In this document: positions 16,108-25,660 of the stretch, piece after piece
Numbering within the stretch: the stretch's first letter is position 1
How the letters are laid out: every line of letters begins with the position of its first letter
DNA from: SHAN690 sp023262195
GTDB lineage: Bacteria > Bacteroidota > Bacteroidia > Flavobacteriales_G > Salibacteraceae
Reading direction: 5' to 3'
Length of the DNA stretch: 64,000 bases
Assembly (NCBI GenBank): GCA_038142005.1
Contig: JAYQJE010000001.1
Location: 620,001 to 684,000 of the forward strand
Made by a program: the position numbers and the translations under genes
Notes under the pieces: generated by a model
Databases searched by the model: none
What the model was told of the DNA's origin: nothing
Seen by the model: the letters and a program-made list of their open reading frames with translations, nothing else

Positions 16108-16143
16108 CTTGGAACCCTTTGAGCAATCAGAGGGTTTCTTTTT
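16108..16143. terminator. Bidirectional terminator between exbD and the CPBP gene
   Basis: GGAACCCT pairs with AGGGTTTC around TTGAGCAATCAG, with a T run on the plus side. It lies between two convergent genes. Confidence 0.75.
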
Positions 16144-17059
16144 GCCTGTTTAGTGGGTCTTCTGCCTTATTGCGAAAAAGGTATAACATCATGGCACTTG
16201 CCAGTAGCAAACTAGGAATCGCATATACCCAACTCATGCCGCTACCAAACATCTCGGCATCTGTCTCCAGTGACTCAACTCCAATAAAAAAGGCAAGGAA
16301 TACGGCCAAGGCATTGTTGGCAAAGTGACCAAGCATGGGCGCCCACATTGACCCCGTCCAATGCGCGGCATAACCGAGCATTGCCCCTAAAATAAAGCGT
16401 GGAAAAAACCCTAAAAACTGCAAGTGAATAAAAGAAAACAAGAAAGCAGTGACCCAAATGGCTACGTGCACACGACCTCCAAACAAGCGAACCATTAGCG
16501 GTTGTATCGCACCACGAAACAGCAACTCTTCTCCCACCGCTGGCAATAAGGCAATCAAGAAGATGTTAAAAAGTAAATCACCAACATCATCCATCTGTAA
16601 GAAAAGCATGATGAGTTTCTCAGCATTGGCTTCTGTTTCATGCATCCACTGGTTTATAGATTCTATCGGAAAATCAAGCCCCGCATTCCACTCCGCTAGA
16701 AACGTAATTAGTGGAAAGCACGCAACAATCCCAAGAAAGAAAACAATGCCTAAGGACAGCCTGCTCGACTCCGGAAGGATAGTATAAGTATTACCTTTAA
16801 TAAATCTCACATAGGCATAGTATGGGATAAAGAACAATCCAATGGATTGAGTGATTTGTAGCACCTTCAATAACATGATTTGAAACGCATCTGCCCCAGC
16901 AACATTTCCAGCAGAGCTTATTGCGGTCATATCAACACCAAGGCTATAAAAAATCACAGTGACTATAGAAAGCATTACCCCCATGCCAAAAAGGCCCAGC
17001 AATGTCAGAAACATCAATTGGTTAAAAGCCGTTGTCCGCTTCAAAAAGTCAATTACCAT
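16127..17059 (-). CDS. CPBP (CAAX/Abi) family intramembrane metalloprotease
   Basis: Multi-spanning membrane protein with the family's three motifs: EELLFRGAIQ (Glu-Glu-x-x-x-Arg), FLFSFIHLQFLGFFPRF (Phe-x-x-x-His) and MLGHFANNALAVFL (His-x-x-x-Asn). These form the metal site in the membrane. The start at MVIDFLKRTTAFNQ (17059) is preferred over the ATG at 17116, because the longer version would overlap dusB and lacks hydrophobic character. In bacteria the family includes CAAX-type proteases and bacteriocin self-immunity proteins. The substrate here is unknown. Confidence 0.88.
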   Translation of the reverse strand: MVIDFLKRTTAFNQLMFLTLLGLFGMGVMLSIVTVIFYSLGVDMTAISSAGNVAGADAFQIMLLKVLQITQSIGLFFIPYYAYVRFIKGNTYTILPESSRLSLGIVFFLGIVACFPLITFLAEWNAGLDFPIESINQWMHETEANAEKLIMLFLQMDDVGDLLFNIFLIALLPAVGEELLFRGAIQPLMVRLFGGRVHVAIWVTAFLFSFIHLQFLGFFPRFILGAMLGYAAHWTGSMWAPMLGHFANNALAVFLAFFIGVESLETDAEMFGSGMSWVYAIPSLLLASAMMLYLFRNKAEDPLNRQKETL

Positions 17060-17096
17060 AGCGCTCTGATTTGATTGTAGTTTTGCTCTCGCAAAA

Positions 17097-18084
17097 ATGG
17101 TCAAGATAGCCGACATCGAATTAGGGATTTTCCATTATTGCTCGCACCCATGGAAGATGTGAGCGACCCGCCCTTTCGTGCGCTTTGCAAACGGCACGGA
17201 GCGGATATGATGTATACGGAATTTATCAGCTCCGAAGGCCTTATTCGTGATGCCCATAAGAGCACACAGAAGTTAGACATATATGATGAAGAGCGGCCAA
17301 TCGGCATTCAAATTTTTGGAGGCGATGAAGATGCCATGCGTCAGTCTGCTGAAATTGTAGAACGCAGCAAACCAGAGTTACTCGATATCAATTATGGCTG
17401 TCCAGTAAAGAAGGTTGTTTGTAAAGATGCAGGAGCCGGAATCCTAAAGAATATTCCAAAGATGGTGAAGCTCACAAAGGCCATTGTTGAGAGCACCAAT
17501 CTTCCCGTAACTGTAAAAACGCGACTTGGGTGGGATCAATCGTCTAAGAAAATTGTGGAAGTAGCCGAAAGACTTCAAGATGTTGGAATTAAAGCTATTT
17601 CAATTCACGGCAGAACTCGTGTACAGATGTACAAGGGAGAGGCCGATTGGTCCTTGATTGGTGAAGTGAAGAATAACCCCGAATAAACATTCCAGTTTTT
17701 GGCAATGGTGATGTGGACAGCCCACAGAAAGCACTCGAAATGAAAAATCGCTTCAGTGTAGATGGGGTGATGATAGGCCGCGCTGCAATCGGAAATCCAT
17801 GGGTGTTCAACCAAATAAAACATTACATGAAAACGGGAACTGTACTACCCACTCCAAACATTAAGGAGCGCGCGGAGGCTGCAGCCGAACACCTCAAACG
17901 ATCAGTAGAATGGAAAGGGGAGCGCGTTGGCATCATGGAAATGCGTAGACATTACTCTAATTACTTCAAAGGAATCCCTCACTTCAAGGAGACAAGAATG
18001 AAATTGGTAACTGAGGATGATTATACCGCCTTAATGCAAGTTTTATCAGAAATCGGCACCCTTCATGAAGAGATCACCCTCTGA
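17097..18084 (+). CDS. dusB: tRNA-dihydrouridine synthase DusB (two frame breaks)
   Basis: Flavoenzyme reducing uridine to dihydrouridine in the tRNA D loop. The start ATG at 17097 gives MVKIADIELGIF. Then one T is missing from the run 17128-17131, and the protein continues in the next frame as PLLLAPMEDVSDPPFRALCK. The second break is at 17682-17683, where an A is missing from GAAATA: GEVKNNPE would continue INIPVFGNGDVDSPQKALEM. Motifs: LAPMEDVSDPPFR, EFISSEGL, DINYGCPVKKVVCKDAGAGI with the catalytic Cys, VKTRLGWD, SIHGRTRVQMYKG and DGVMIGRAAIGNPW. Both breaks are probably sequence errors, since every family motif is intact. The 3' end overlaps the convergent permease gene by 22 bases. Confidence 0.93.
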
Positions 18085-19289
18085 AGCTTTTTCTCATTCA
18101 ATAGCGACTTCACGGGAATATAACTTGCTCCCAGACCAATTGAAAGGGTAACCCCAACAACTGCAAAGAGGTCAACCAGTTCAAGCTTTACAGGGTAGAA
18201 TTCCACTATGCCACCTTGAAGAGGAAAAAACCCCACATACTGCTGCAAAAGTATTATCGTGCTCCCTAAACCGAGGCCAATAGACAATCCTAAAAGCGTA
18301 ATCAAAGCTCCTTCATAAAGGAACAAGCGCTGAACCTCACCAACCGTATTTCCAATGGTGCGTAGTAGTGAAATATCCTTACGTTTTTCAATGATTAACA
18401 TGGCCAGGCTTCCAATCATATTAAATGTTGCCACAATCATAATGAAGCATAAAATGAAGAAGGTCACCCATTTTTCTGCTGCATTGGTTTTGTAGATTAC
18501 ATCGTTTTGCTCAATCCTTGATTTTACCGTAAACCCATCACCAAAGTGTGCTTTTAACCGATCTATCACTTCATCCAAGTCTTGATCATTTTTAAGCGTA
18601 ATATCCACATAGCTGGCCTCATCACCGTATTGAAGCAAATCTTGTGCAAATGCTCTGCTTACGTACATGTACTTATAATCAAACTCTGGATTCATCGCCA
18701 CAATGGAGCCCGGTATCACGCGCAGTTTATTGAATTTGTTTTGCGGGTTCATGGCCTTTACCGCATCACGCTTAGCAGCATAAACTGTAATCGGCAACAC
18801 TCCATCGCTTATAAATAAGTTGAGTTTATCTGCAATGCCGTATCCTATAATAGCGGCTTCCTCGTTAAACTGAGTAAAGCCTAATGACCCTTCAACAACG
18901 TGCGAGTCGAGACCCAAGTTTGGCAAGTATTCTTCTTGCATCCCTCGAAGTGTCACGATGCTTTGCTCGCCATCAAACTGCAAAAACACTGTCTCTTCTA
19001 ACACAGGAGAGGCATCCGCTATTTCTGGCCATGCTTTTACAGCCTCATATTGAAAAGAGTCAAGGTCAAAGACCTTACCCTTGGTTGGTTCAATTCGAAT
19101 ATCTGGGTCAACAGTAGTGTACAGCTGTTCCACAAGACCTTCCAAGCCATTAAAGGCGCTTAAAACTATAATCATGGCCAAGCTGCCAACGGCAACCCCA
19201 GCGGTTGCAATGCCCGAAATAATGTTGATTACATTCCTATTACCCTTAGAAAACAGATACCTGCGTGCAATAGAAAATGGAACATTCAC
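18063..19289 (-). CDS. FtsX-like ABC transporter permease (LolC/LolE type)
   Basis: 408-residue inner-membrane permease with GTG start 3 bases after rbfA's stop. The N-terminal membrane segment follows the typical opening SIARRYLFSKGNRNVINIIS. A large periplasmic domain (about residues 50-270) follows, then three membrane segments including FFILCFIMIVATFNMIGSLA followed by MLIIEKRKDISLLRTIGNTV. This is the MacB/LolCE layout, used for lipoprotein sorting or similar envelope transport. The partner ATPase is not in the immediate neighbourhood. Coupling to rbfA is common in Bacteroidota. Confidence 0.9.
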   Translation of the reverse strand: MNVPFSIARRYLFSKGNRNVINIISGIATAGVAVGSLAMIIVLSAFNGLEGLVEQLYTTVDPDIRIEPTKGKVFDLDSFQYEAVKAWPEIADASPVLEETVFLQFDGEQSIVTLRGMQEEYLPNLGLDSHVVEGSLGFTQFNEEAAIIGYGIADKLNLFISDGVLPITVYAAKRDAVKAMNPQNKFNKLRVIPGSIVAMNPEFDYKYMYVSRAFAQDLLQYGDEASYVDITLKNDQDLDEVIDRLKAHFGDGFTVKSRIEQNDVIYKTNAAEKWVTFFILCFIMIVATFNMIGSLAMLIIEKRKDISLLRTIGNTVGEVQRLFLYEGALITLLGLSIGLGLGSTIILLQQYVGFFPLQGGIVEFYPVKLELVDLFAVVGVTLSIGLGASYIPVKSLLNEKKLQRVISS

Positions 19290-19292
19290 AGC

Positions 19293-19631
19293 CTAGTCAG
19301 GTAATAGTTCATAGATGCGCTCAGCGTAGTCGAGTGAGTCGTCATGATAAAATCTCAACTCAGGCATTTTGCGAAACTGATTTCTAATTTTAGGATAAAG
19401 CCTGTGGTGTACTTCACCTATATGCTCATTAAGATTGGCCACAAACTTTTTCGGTTCTTTTTCTGGAAACACACTTACGTAAACTTTCGCAAATCCTAAA
19501 TCTGGAGCTACACGAACCACGGAAATCGTAACTATATTGCCAGTGGATAGATGCGAAAGCTCCTTTTGAAAAAGCAGCCCCAATTCTTTTTGCAACAATC
19601 TAGATACCTTTTGCTGTCTTACCGATTCCAT
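19293..19631 (-). CDS. rbfA: 30S ribosome-binding factor RbfA
   Basis: 112-residue assembly factor that binds the small subunit near the 16S rRNA 5' end. Signs: the N-terminal helix ESVRQQKVSRLLQKELGLLF, VTISVVRVAPDLGFAKVYVS, and RMPELRFYHDDS-type motif seen here as RKMPELRFYHDDSLDYAERI. The length is normal for the family. It is upstream of the FtsX-like permease with a 3-base gap, so they are co-transcribed. Confidence 0.95.
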   Translation of the reverse strand: MESVRQQKVSRLLQKELGLLFQKELSHLSTGNIVTISVVRVAPDLGFAKVYVSVFPEKEPKKFVANLNEHIGEVHHRLYPKIRNQFRKMPELRFYHDDSLDYAERIYELLPD

Positions 19632-19762
19632 AAGGACAAATGTAAGCCTTGCGTGATCGAATAATCGATTTTACTCGAATCAACACAGCAATCGTGAACG
19701 GAATAAACCAAGCACACAACAATTCCGTCTAGATTCATATAACTTCGCAAAAACCGTTTTTT

Positions 19763-21274
19763 ATGAAACAACCATTACTCTTTTCTTTCTTGTCCATTTT
19801 GAGTGTTAGTCTTTCAGCACAAATTACCATCACCGATGCCGATATTGGAGATGCCGGTGATAGCATGGTAGTCGGAAATTACTCTCCGGACACTTCTATC
19901 AGTGTTGGTGGTAGTGGAAACCAAAACTGGAACTTCACCTTTGCGGTTGATGACATCAATACCCTGAAATTTGAGGATCCAGCCAACACCAATCGTGCGG
20001 CACTTTTCCCGAATGCGGATATTGCCATAGAGCGCCAAGATGACACCCTCTTCTTTGCGAAAACCGCCACAGAATTTGCCTTGGATGGCTTATCAGGCGA
20101 TGTAAGCGCTCTCACGGGAATCCCCTTAACCTTGGGCCTCAATATTGATGGAAATGTTAAGCAAATTGAGTTTCCGGCCACATTTAACAGCTCTTTTGCT
20201 GACCAAGCCGTAATCGATACTACGGTTGACTGTGCCGCACTTGGGGCTGGTTCTTTTTGTCAGCAAGCTCGAGTAAAAAGAAGGTATATAGTGTCTGCTG
20301 AAATCGATGCTCACGGCTCACTTGAGCATTCAGGTGGTAAATACAACAATACATTGCGTCAATATACTGAGGAACGCACCATTGATTCGGTTTGGGCAAA
20401 CCTTCCGTTTATAGGCGGTCCACTCAACTTTATTCAAGAAATTGATTCAACAAGCCATATCTATCGATGGCTCGCGAATGATGAAGACTGGCCAGTACTT
20501 ACGGCATTTGCTGATGCCGAAGGTGGTAACATGATTCAAGTAGAATTTCAAGTCGATACACTGCTCGCATACATTACCGGAAGCACTCAACCGTCATGTA
20601 ACGGAGATTGCGATGGCAGCGCTACGGTTGAACCCATTGGGGACACAGGGCCATTCACATTCAGCTGGCCAGCGAGTGCGGGAAACCAGTCTTCTGCAAC
20701 CGGAACAAATCTATGTGCCGGCACATATATGGTTACTGTATCAGATAATCAATCGAATTCCACCACAATAGAAGTAGTCATCAACGAACCTGCGCCTATG
20801 GCTGTAACAGGATCCATTAAAGGTGTGACCACAACCAATGATGGCGCTGTTGATATCACGGCAAGTGGCGGCAGTGGCAACTACACCTACGCATGGGTGG
20901 GACCTGATGGCTTCTCTGCCACAACAGGAGATATTAGCGGCCTTGCTGAAGGCACATACACAGTGACCATTGTGGATCAAAATGGTTGTGAGGTCACAGA
21001 ATCATACATTGTAGTAGCAACAGGAATTGGTGAAATAAATCGCCAATCTTTAACCCTGTTCCCAAATCCTGCAGATCAAGAAATCCAAATTACGAGCAAA
21101 CATGTTATAGACGAGGTAATCTTGCTCGACCTTATTGGGAATCGAGTTTTACGTCAGCCTGTGAATAATGCAAAAATGAGGCTTGGAACAAGCGATATCA
21201 GTAACGGCATATACCTGCTACAAGTGTCAACAAACGATCAAGTATTGGTTGAGAAAATAACGATAAAACATTGA
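19763..21274 (+). CDS. T9SS-secreted protein with SprB-type repeat and sorting domain
   Basis: A signal peptide (FSFLSILSVSLSAQ) is followed by about 250 residues of unrecognised domain (GNQNWNFTFAVDDINTLKFE and so on). Then comes an SprB-like segment beginning STQPSCNGDCDGSATVEPIG, a second Ig-like module (GAVDITASGGSGNYTYAWVG), and a T9SS type A sorting domain starting LTLFPNPADQEIQITSKHVI. The protein is therefore exported through the outer membrane and probably kept on the surface. Its role is unknown. SprB repeats are linked to gliding adhesins, but many such proteins are not adhesins. Confidence 0.85.
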   Translation: MKQPLLFSFLSILSVSLSAQITITDADIGDAGDSMVVGNYSPDTSISVGGSGNQNWNFTFAVDDINTLKFEDPANTNRAALFPNADIAIERQDDTLFFAKTATEFALDGLSGDVSALTGIPLTLGLNIDGNVKQIEFPATFNSSFADQAVIDTTVDCAALGAGSFCQQARVKRRYIVSAEIDAHGSLEHSGGKYNNTLRQYTEERTIDSVWANLPFIGGPLNFIQEIDSTSHIYRWLANDEDWPVLTAFADAEGGNMIQVEFQVDTLLAYITGSTQPSCNGDCDGSATVEPIGDTGPFTFSWPASAGNQSSATGTNLCAGTYMVTVSDNQSNSTTIEVVINEPAPMAVTGSIKGVTTTNDGAVDITASGGSGNYTYAWVGPDGFSATTGDISGLAEGTYTVTIVDQNGCEVTESYIVVATGIGEINRQSLTLFPNPADQEIQITSKHVIDEVILLDLIGNRVLRQPVNNAKMRLGTSDISNGIYLLQVSTNDQVLVEKITIKH

Positions 21275-21292
21275 TGAGTTTCAAAAGTCAAA

Positions 21293-21306
21293 TTGACTTC
21301 TGTCAA
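21293..21306. promoter_or_regulatory. FNR/CRP-type palindrome upstream of the REC-CRP regulator
   Basis: TTGACTTCTGTCAA has perfect TTGAC/GTCAA arms with a 4-base spacer, the geometry of FNR/DNR-class operators. It ends 52 bases before the regulator's ATG, a normal place for autoregulation. Confidence 0.6.
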
Positions 21307-21358
21307 TAATCGTCAAGAAAATATTAGTACTACTTTTTATGTGAAAATACCAAAGTAG

Positions 21359-22416
21359 ATGAAACAAATATTACTCATCGAGGACAATGTTGACGTGCGT
21401 GAAAATACGGCTGAAATACTGGAATTGGCAGGTTACGAGGTGTCAACGGCTGAAAACGGAAAAGTAGGAGCCAGCCTGGCGGTTACGGGCAATTTCGATA
21501 TTATCATTTGTGATATTATGATGCCCGTACTCTATAGATCCGGTGTCTTACACATTCTGAATAAAAACCAAAAAACCAGTACAATTCCACTCATTTTCTT
21601 GACGGCTAAATCTGAGAAAAAGATTTCCGAAAAGGAATGAATTTAGGTGCGGATGATTATTTAACAAAGCCTTTTGAAGAAACCGAATTGCTCGAAGTAA
21701 TCGAACGGAGGCTAGAGAAATCAGATAAATTAAAAAGTACACAAGCCAAGAACCCAATCGACTTTATCGATACGGTAGACAAAGGGGTGAACCTCACCGA
21801 ACTCATTACCGAGAAAAATACTCGGCATTTTAAGAAAAAAGAAACCATATACCGAGAAGGTGAGTATCCAAACGCTCTTTACTACATAAAATCAGGTAAG
21901 GTAAAACTGAGTAGAATCAGCGACTATGGTAAAGAGTTTATTACATCAATATGCAGCGAAGGTGAATTCATAGGATATCTGGCATTGTTTGAGAACACTA
22001 CTTTTCAAGAAGAAGCCATCACCATTGAAGATTCTGAGGTAGTTACAATTTCTTTTGACGAATTTCAAAAGCTACTTCACTCCAATCGCGAAGTCTCTAA
22101 TAATTTCATTCGATTATTGTCAAGAAATGCTCTAGACCAAGAGGATCGCCTGCTCAAGCTCGCTTATGGCAATGTGCGCGAACGTGTGGCTTATGTATTG
22201 AATCATATTTACGAAAAGCATGGCACCAGTTCTTTAGATATTGGATTGAGTATCTCTCGAGACGAGCTCGCAGGATATACAGGTATTGCCACAGAATCAT
22301 TGATACGAACACTGAGCGACCTCAAAGCTGATGGTGTGCTTGCTACAGATGGTAGAAATTTGCAAATTCTCGATGCGGATAAACTGAAGAGAATCGCCAA
22401 TGGACAGCCTGCTTAA
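21359..22416 (+). CDS. Response regulator with REC domain fused to a Crp/Fnr-type regulator (one frame break)
   Basis: REC domain (residues 1-120): KQILLIEDNVDVRENTAEIL, phospho-acceptor Asp in FDIIICDIMMPVL, TAKSEK with the conserved Lys. One A is missing from the run 21617-21621, and the protein continues as RKGMNLGADDYLTKPFEETE. It is followed by a cyclic-nucleotide-binding-type barrel (HFKKKETIYREGEYPNALYY) and a helix-turn-helix (ISRDELAGYTGIATESLIRT). The usual MPxxDGY after the phospho-site reads MPVLYRS, a real difference or another error. There are no FNR-type N-terminal cysteines, so control is probably by phosphorylation or another ligand. FNR-type palindromes lie before and after the gene. 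Confidence 0.9.
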
Positions 22417-22419
22417 CGA

Positions 22420-22455
22420 TTGATGAACATCAAGTTAAGGATTGACCTGAATCAA
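22420..22455. promoter_or_regulatory. Two FNR/CRP-type palindromes just after the regulator gene
   Basis: TTGATGAACATCAA (22420-22433) is a perfect match to the FNR consensus TTGATnnnnATCAA. TTGACCTGAATCAA (22442-22455) has one imperfect arm pair. They begin 3 bases after the regulator stop, in a 180-base gap before the convergent protease gene. No gene start follows on the plus strand, so their target is unclear. Confidence 0.6.
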
Positions 22456-22597
22456 GCGCGTCTGTTTTGATTTATACCCCTTTGATGCCCTAGTAAATAT
22501 TGTAACCGCATTACATAAAGAAAATACTGATTCTTGCAGATTTTAGCGAATTTGCAGAGCATATCCGCATTCCAATACTCTGCCTTAACTAGGTCTT

Positions 22598-25039
22598 TTA
22601 TTGATTGAAAATAACCACTTGGCGTTTGATGGAATAACCCTCTGCCTTCAAGGTTAAGAGGTAAGCTCCATTAGATAAGTCGCTTAAATCAACCACTTTG
22701 CTGAGCGTTTTGTCAACCATTCTAATGAATCTACCTTCGGAATCGAAAACTTGGATTTCATCCCATTTCTGATCACCAGATATCTCTATGAGCCCAGAGC
22801 TTGGATTAGGTTAAACTTGTATCTCAGATATTTCAGGCCCCTCATTAATACTCATTAAATTCAATTCGGCCTCATTGCTTAAAACACTGGTACTTACCAG
22901 GTTTTTGGCATATACCCGATACACATAATGCCCATTGTTCACATCCACATTACTATCTTTATAGGTAATAATATTAGCATCTACACTATCGATTAATACA
23001 AAGTTTTGATTCCCATTTTCTGATCGCTCTATGTACCACCTCAACTCATTGGTAAACGGGTCGTTCCAGTTTAAGGTGACATATTCTGGTGTAAAATGTG
23101 GGTCAAGGCTTAAACTAAGAACGGTATTGGGTAATGGTTCTGGAGCCACAACTCTAAATGGCCCTTCGTTTAGATTGAAGAAAATATTGTCTGCTGCTTT
23201 TATTCGAATGTAATGCCCGCCACCTGTGTTTTCTAAGTCCACAATCACGGTTTCACTGCCATCATTCGGAGTGTTTTCCGCCAGTACTTGTAAAACTTCA
23301 AGCTTCTGTGTTGCGGTGATATAATCAACCAACTCGATGGTCACGTTTTGGCAGTTTACTGGTGGCAAATCAGTATCTGCTACATCCCAAGTGATTTCAT
23401 AGCCTGAGCCCGCTTCTACTTCTTCATTCTGCTCTGGAGCGGTGACCTCAAATGGTCCTGCATCCCCCGATACTCGAAAAGCCACCTCATCAAATGAGGT
23501 GCCGCCACCTGCAGGATTATTATCTCTTACTGTGAGTCTAAAATTGAGGTTCCTATCATACGTTGGGTATAGCTCTCCAATTACGGTATTACCAATGATT
23601 ACATTGACCATTCTCGGGAATACTCGATAGCTATCCTCAGTTGGGTCCCAAGATCTAAAAATGGGTGCGTCTCCCACTGGATTGTTAGGTGTTCCCGATG
23701 GTCCAAGATTCATTTGTTCCCAACAGTAAGTAAGGTCATCTCCATCAGCATCGGTTGCCGAGCCATCTAAGCGAAAAGGTGTTTCTATTGGAATAAAAAA
23801 ACCCCCCTCAGGAGCTTCAACCACGGGCGCTGAGTTACCTGTGTTTGTGGTAGTAGCACAGGTGTTTCCATTTCCATTGTACGCAAAACCAAACATTTCG
23901 TCCAAACTGTGGGAGTGGAAATAGTCGTCAGAGTTGTTCTGGAGGTTTGGCGCACAAATACCAGCATATCCCATGATGGTTGCCGCACTACCTGGCTCAA
24001 AAGCCGCAGAGCCTACTCGATTGCAATTATTGTTTTGAGTGTGATTTGCCCCAAATTGATGGCCCATTTCGTGGGCTACGTAATCTACATCAAAAGGGTC
24101 GCCTGTGGGCGCATTGGAGCTTGTTACGCCACGTGCTTTAAACTGATTTGCACACACACTACCAAGGGATGCGATGCCACCGCCACCAGTGCCAAAAACA
24201 TGGCCGATATCGTAATTGGCTGCACCAATAACTGAATTTAGATTGGCTTGATTCTCCCCAAGCATGGTAGCCTCTGAGCCATTCGAGTATGGATCGGTGG
24301 CTCCATTCAAATAAATTATATCATCGTTATTGCCGATGATTTGCATAGTGATTGCCATTTCACGTTCGTATATTCCATTAACACGATTCATCGTTACAAC
24401 CATTGCCCCAAGCGCTCCAACTACTGTTCCTCCATGAAATTGTGCATACTCTCCGGTACAAGCTATGGCCAAGTCGTATGTTCTTAGCTGTTCTCCACTT
24501 CGGCCACCGCGTCCTTTTACGGTGTTGGTGTTTAACCCCTCGTTTCCAGTTTCTCCAGCTGTTTCGCATACCAGCGACTTCTGTGCGCTGTTACTCCTCA
24601 TAAAGTCATCCCGATAATAAACTTGGTATAGTGACTCGTCAATTTGATCAATGTAAACGGTTCCATCTCGGGTAAAAAGTACGCCATGAAATCCTTTGAT
24701 GGTAAAACCAATACGTCCATTGATGCCATCTCCTTTCACTTTAAAGCTCTTAATCTGTGGATACCTGTTTGCCAATTCCGGAGCCATTATGGGAGCATAT
24801 TCAACATGCAAATCAACCGTCCCACCCGTAGGAATCGGAAGTGATATCAGATTCGATGTTGCATCACCTTTGACTATTGACTCTAGAAAGGCTTTGTAAT
24901 CCAACTTGAAACTGAACTCTTCGTGCGCGTGAACTATTTGTTCTGTTTTAGTTGTTGCAAATTCTACTTGCGCTCTAAGCGCCATGCTGCAAAGCCCTAA
25001 GGCCGCAATCAAAAAGCTAGTTCTTTTCAAAATCGTCAT
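22598..25039 (-). CDS. Secreted reprolysin-like (M12B) metalloprotease, T9SS substrate, premature stop before sorting domain
   Basis: A signal peptide (LIAALGLCSMALRAQVEF) is followed by a prodomain (about 30-165) and a zinc metalloprotease domain with HEMGHQFGANHTQNNNC, the reprolysin HExxHxxGxxH site, near residue 325. A Ca/Met-turn region containing IMGYAGICAPNLQ and two Ig/fibronectin-type modules come next. The uninterrupted frame ends at 22811. However, the in-frame continuation PNPSSGLIEISGDQKWDEIQ to 22598 is a full T9SS sorting domain. A TAA replaces the Tyr expected in VYPNP, so export is lost unless the base is an error or is read through. The start overlaps the upstream lipoprotein gene by 23 bases. 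Confidence 0.9.
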
Positions 25040-25645
25040 CTCGTGGTTGTTTGTCTAGATCGTTTTTATTGTACAGGGTATAATAGGTCTTACTGCCCGC
25101 TAATAAAGGAGACAACACGTATACCTCTCCATTTTGTTTAAACTCAGCAAAAAGACCTTCTTCATTCGTGTCTACACGCGCACTCCATCCTTCCTCAGAA
25201 ACTCCTTTCATACTTTTAATCTGCGGGAATTTTGCCGCGAGTTCTGGCGACATGGTTGATGCGTTCTCTAGTTTATAATTTTGTAAGCCTTCCTTTGCTG
25301 GTAGCACTATTTCTGTTGGCAGTTCCTTCAGCGATGAGATGAGCAAATCATACTGACAGATCCAAACGGTATATGAAGTTGGATCTATCCTGCGCTCGAG
25401 ATCAGGCAAATCATCGGGGAGTATTCTGCCCAAAGGGCTTGTTCTTCGCTAACTGTAGCTTCGGAATTTTCTCCACGTGCTTCATTGGTTTCTCCCTGTA
25501 ACGCTGTAGACTCAACTCTTTCTGCTTCTGCCTGCGTTTCCTGTTTGTTTACCCCTTTATTCGAGCCGCAACTGGCCGACATTAGCAATGCGCCCATCAG
25601 CGCACCCGTGAACAACTTCTGTGTTATTGTAATTACATTCATCAT
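25017..25645 (-). CDS. Lipoprotein homologous to the prodomain of the adjacent metalloprotease (one frame break)
   Basis: Lipoprotein signal GALMGALLMSASC, then a Glu/Thr-rich linker. At 25424-25425 an A (minus strand, GAAATA) is missing, and the protein continues as ILPDDLPDLERRIDPTSYTV. The second half aligns with the neighbouring protease's prodomain: MSPELAAKFPQIKSMKG versus MAPELANRYPQIKSFKV, then NGEVYVLSPL versus DGTVYIDQID and YYTLYNKNDL versus YQVYYRDDF. It contains no catalytic domain. Its stop lies 23 bases inside the protease gene, so the two are co-translated. A membrane-tethered folding helper or inhibitor of the protease is the natural inference. Confidence 0.75.
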
Positions 25646-25660
25646 TTGACCGATCGTTAA

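Noticed and set aside
22420..22455. FNR sites as promoter elements of the metalloprotease gene
   Set aside because: The protease gene is on the opposite strand and ends here. Its promoter would be beyond 25645.
25017..25433. Separate gene starting at a TTG within the prodomain-like lipoprotein
   Set aside because: Adding one A at 25424-25425 joins it to the upstream lipoprotein signal frame, giving a coherent single protein.
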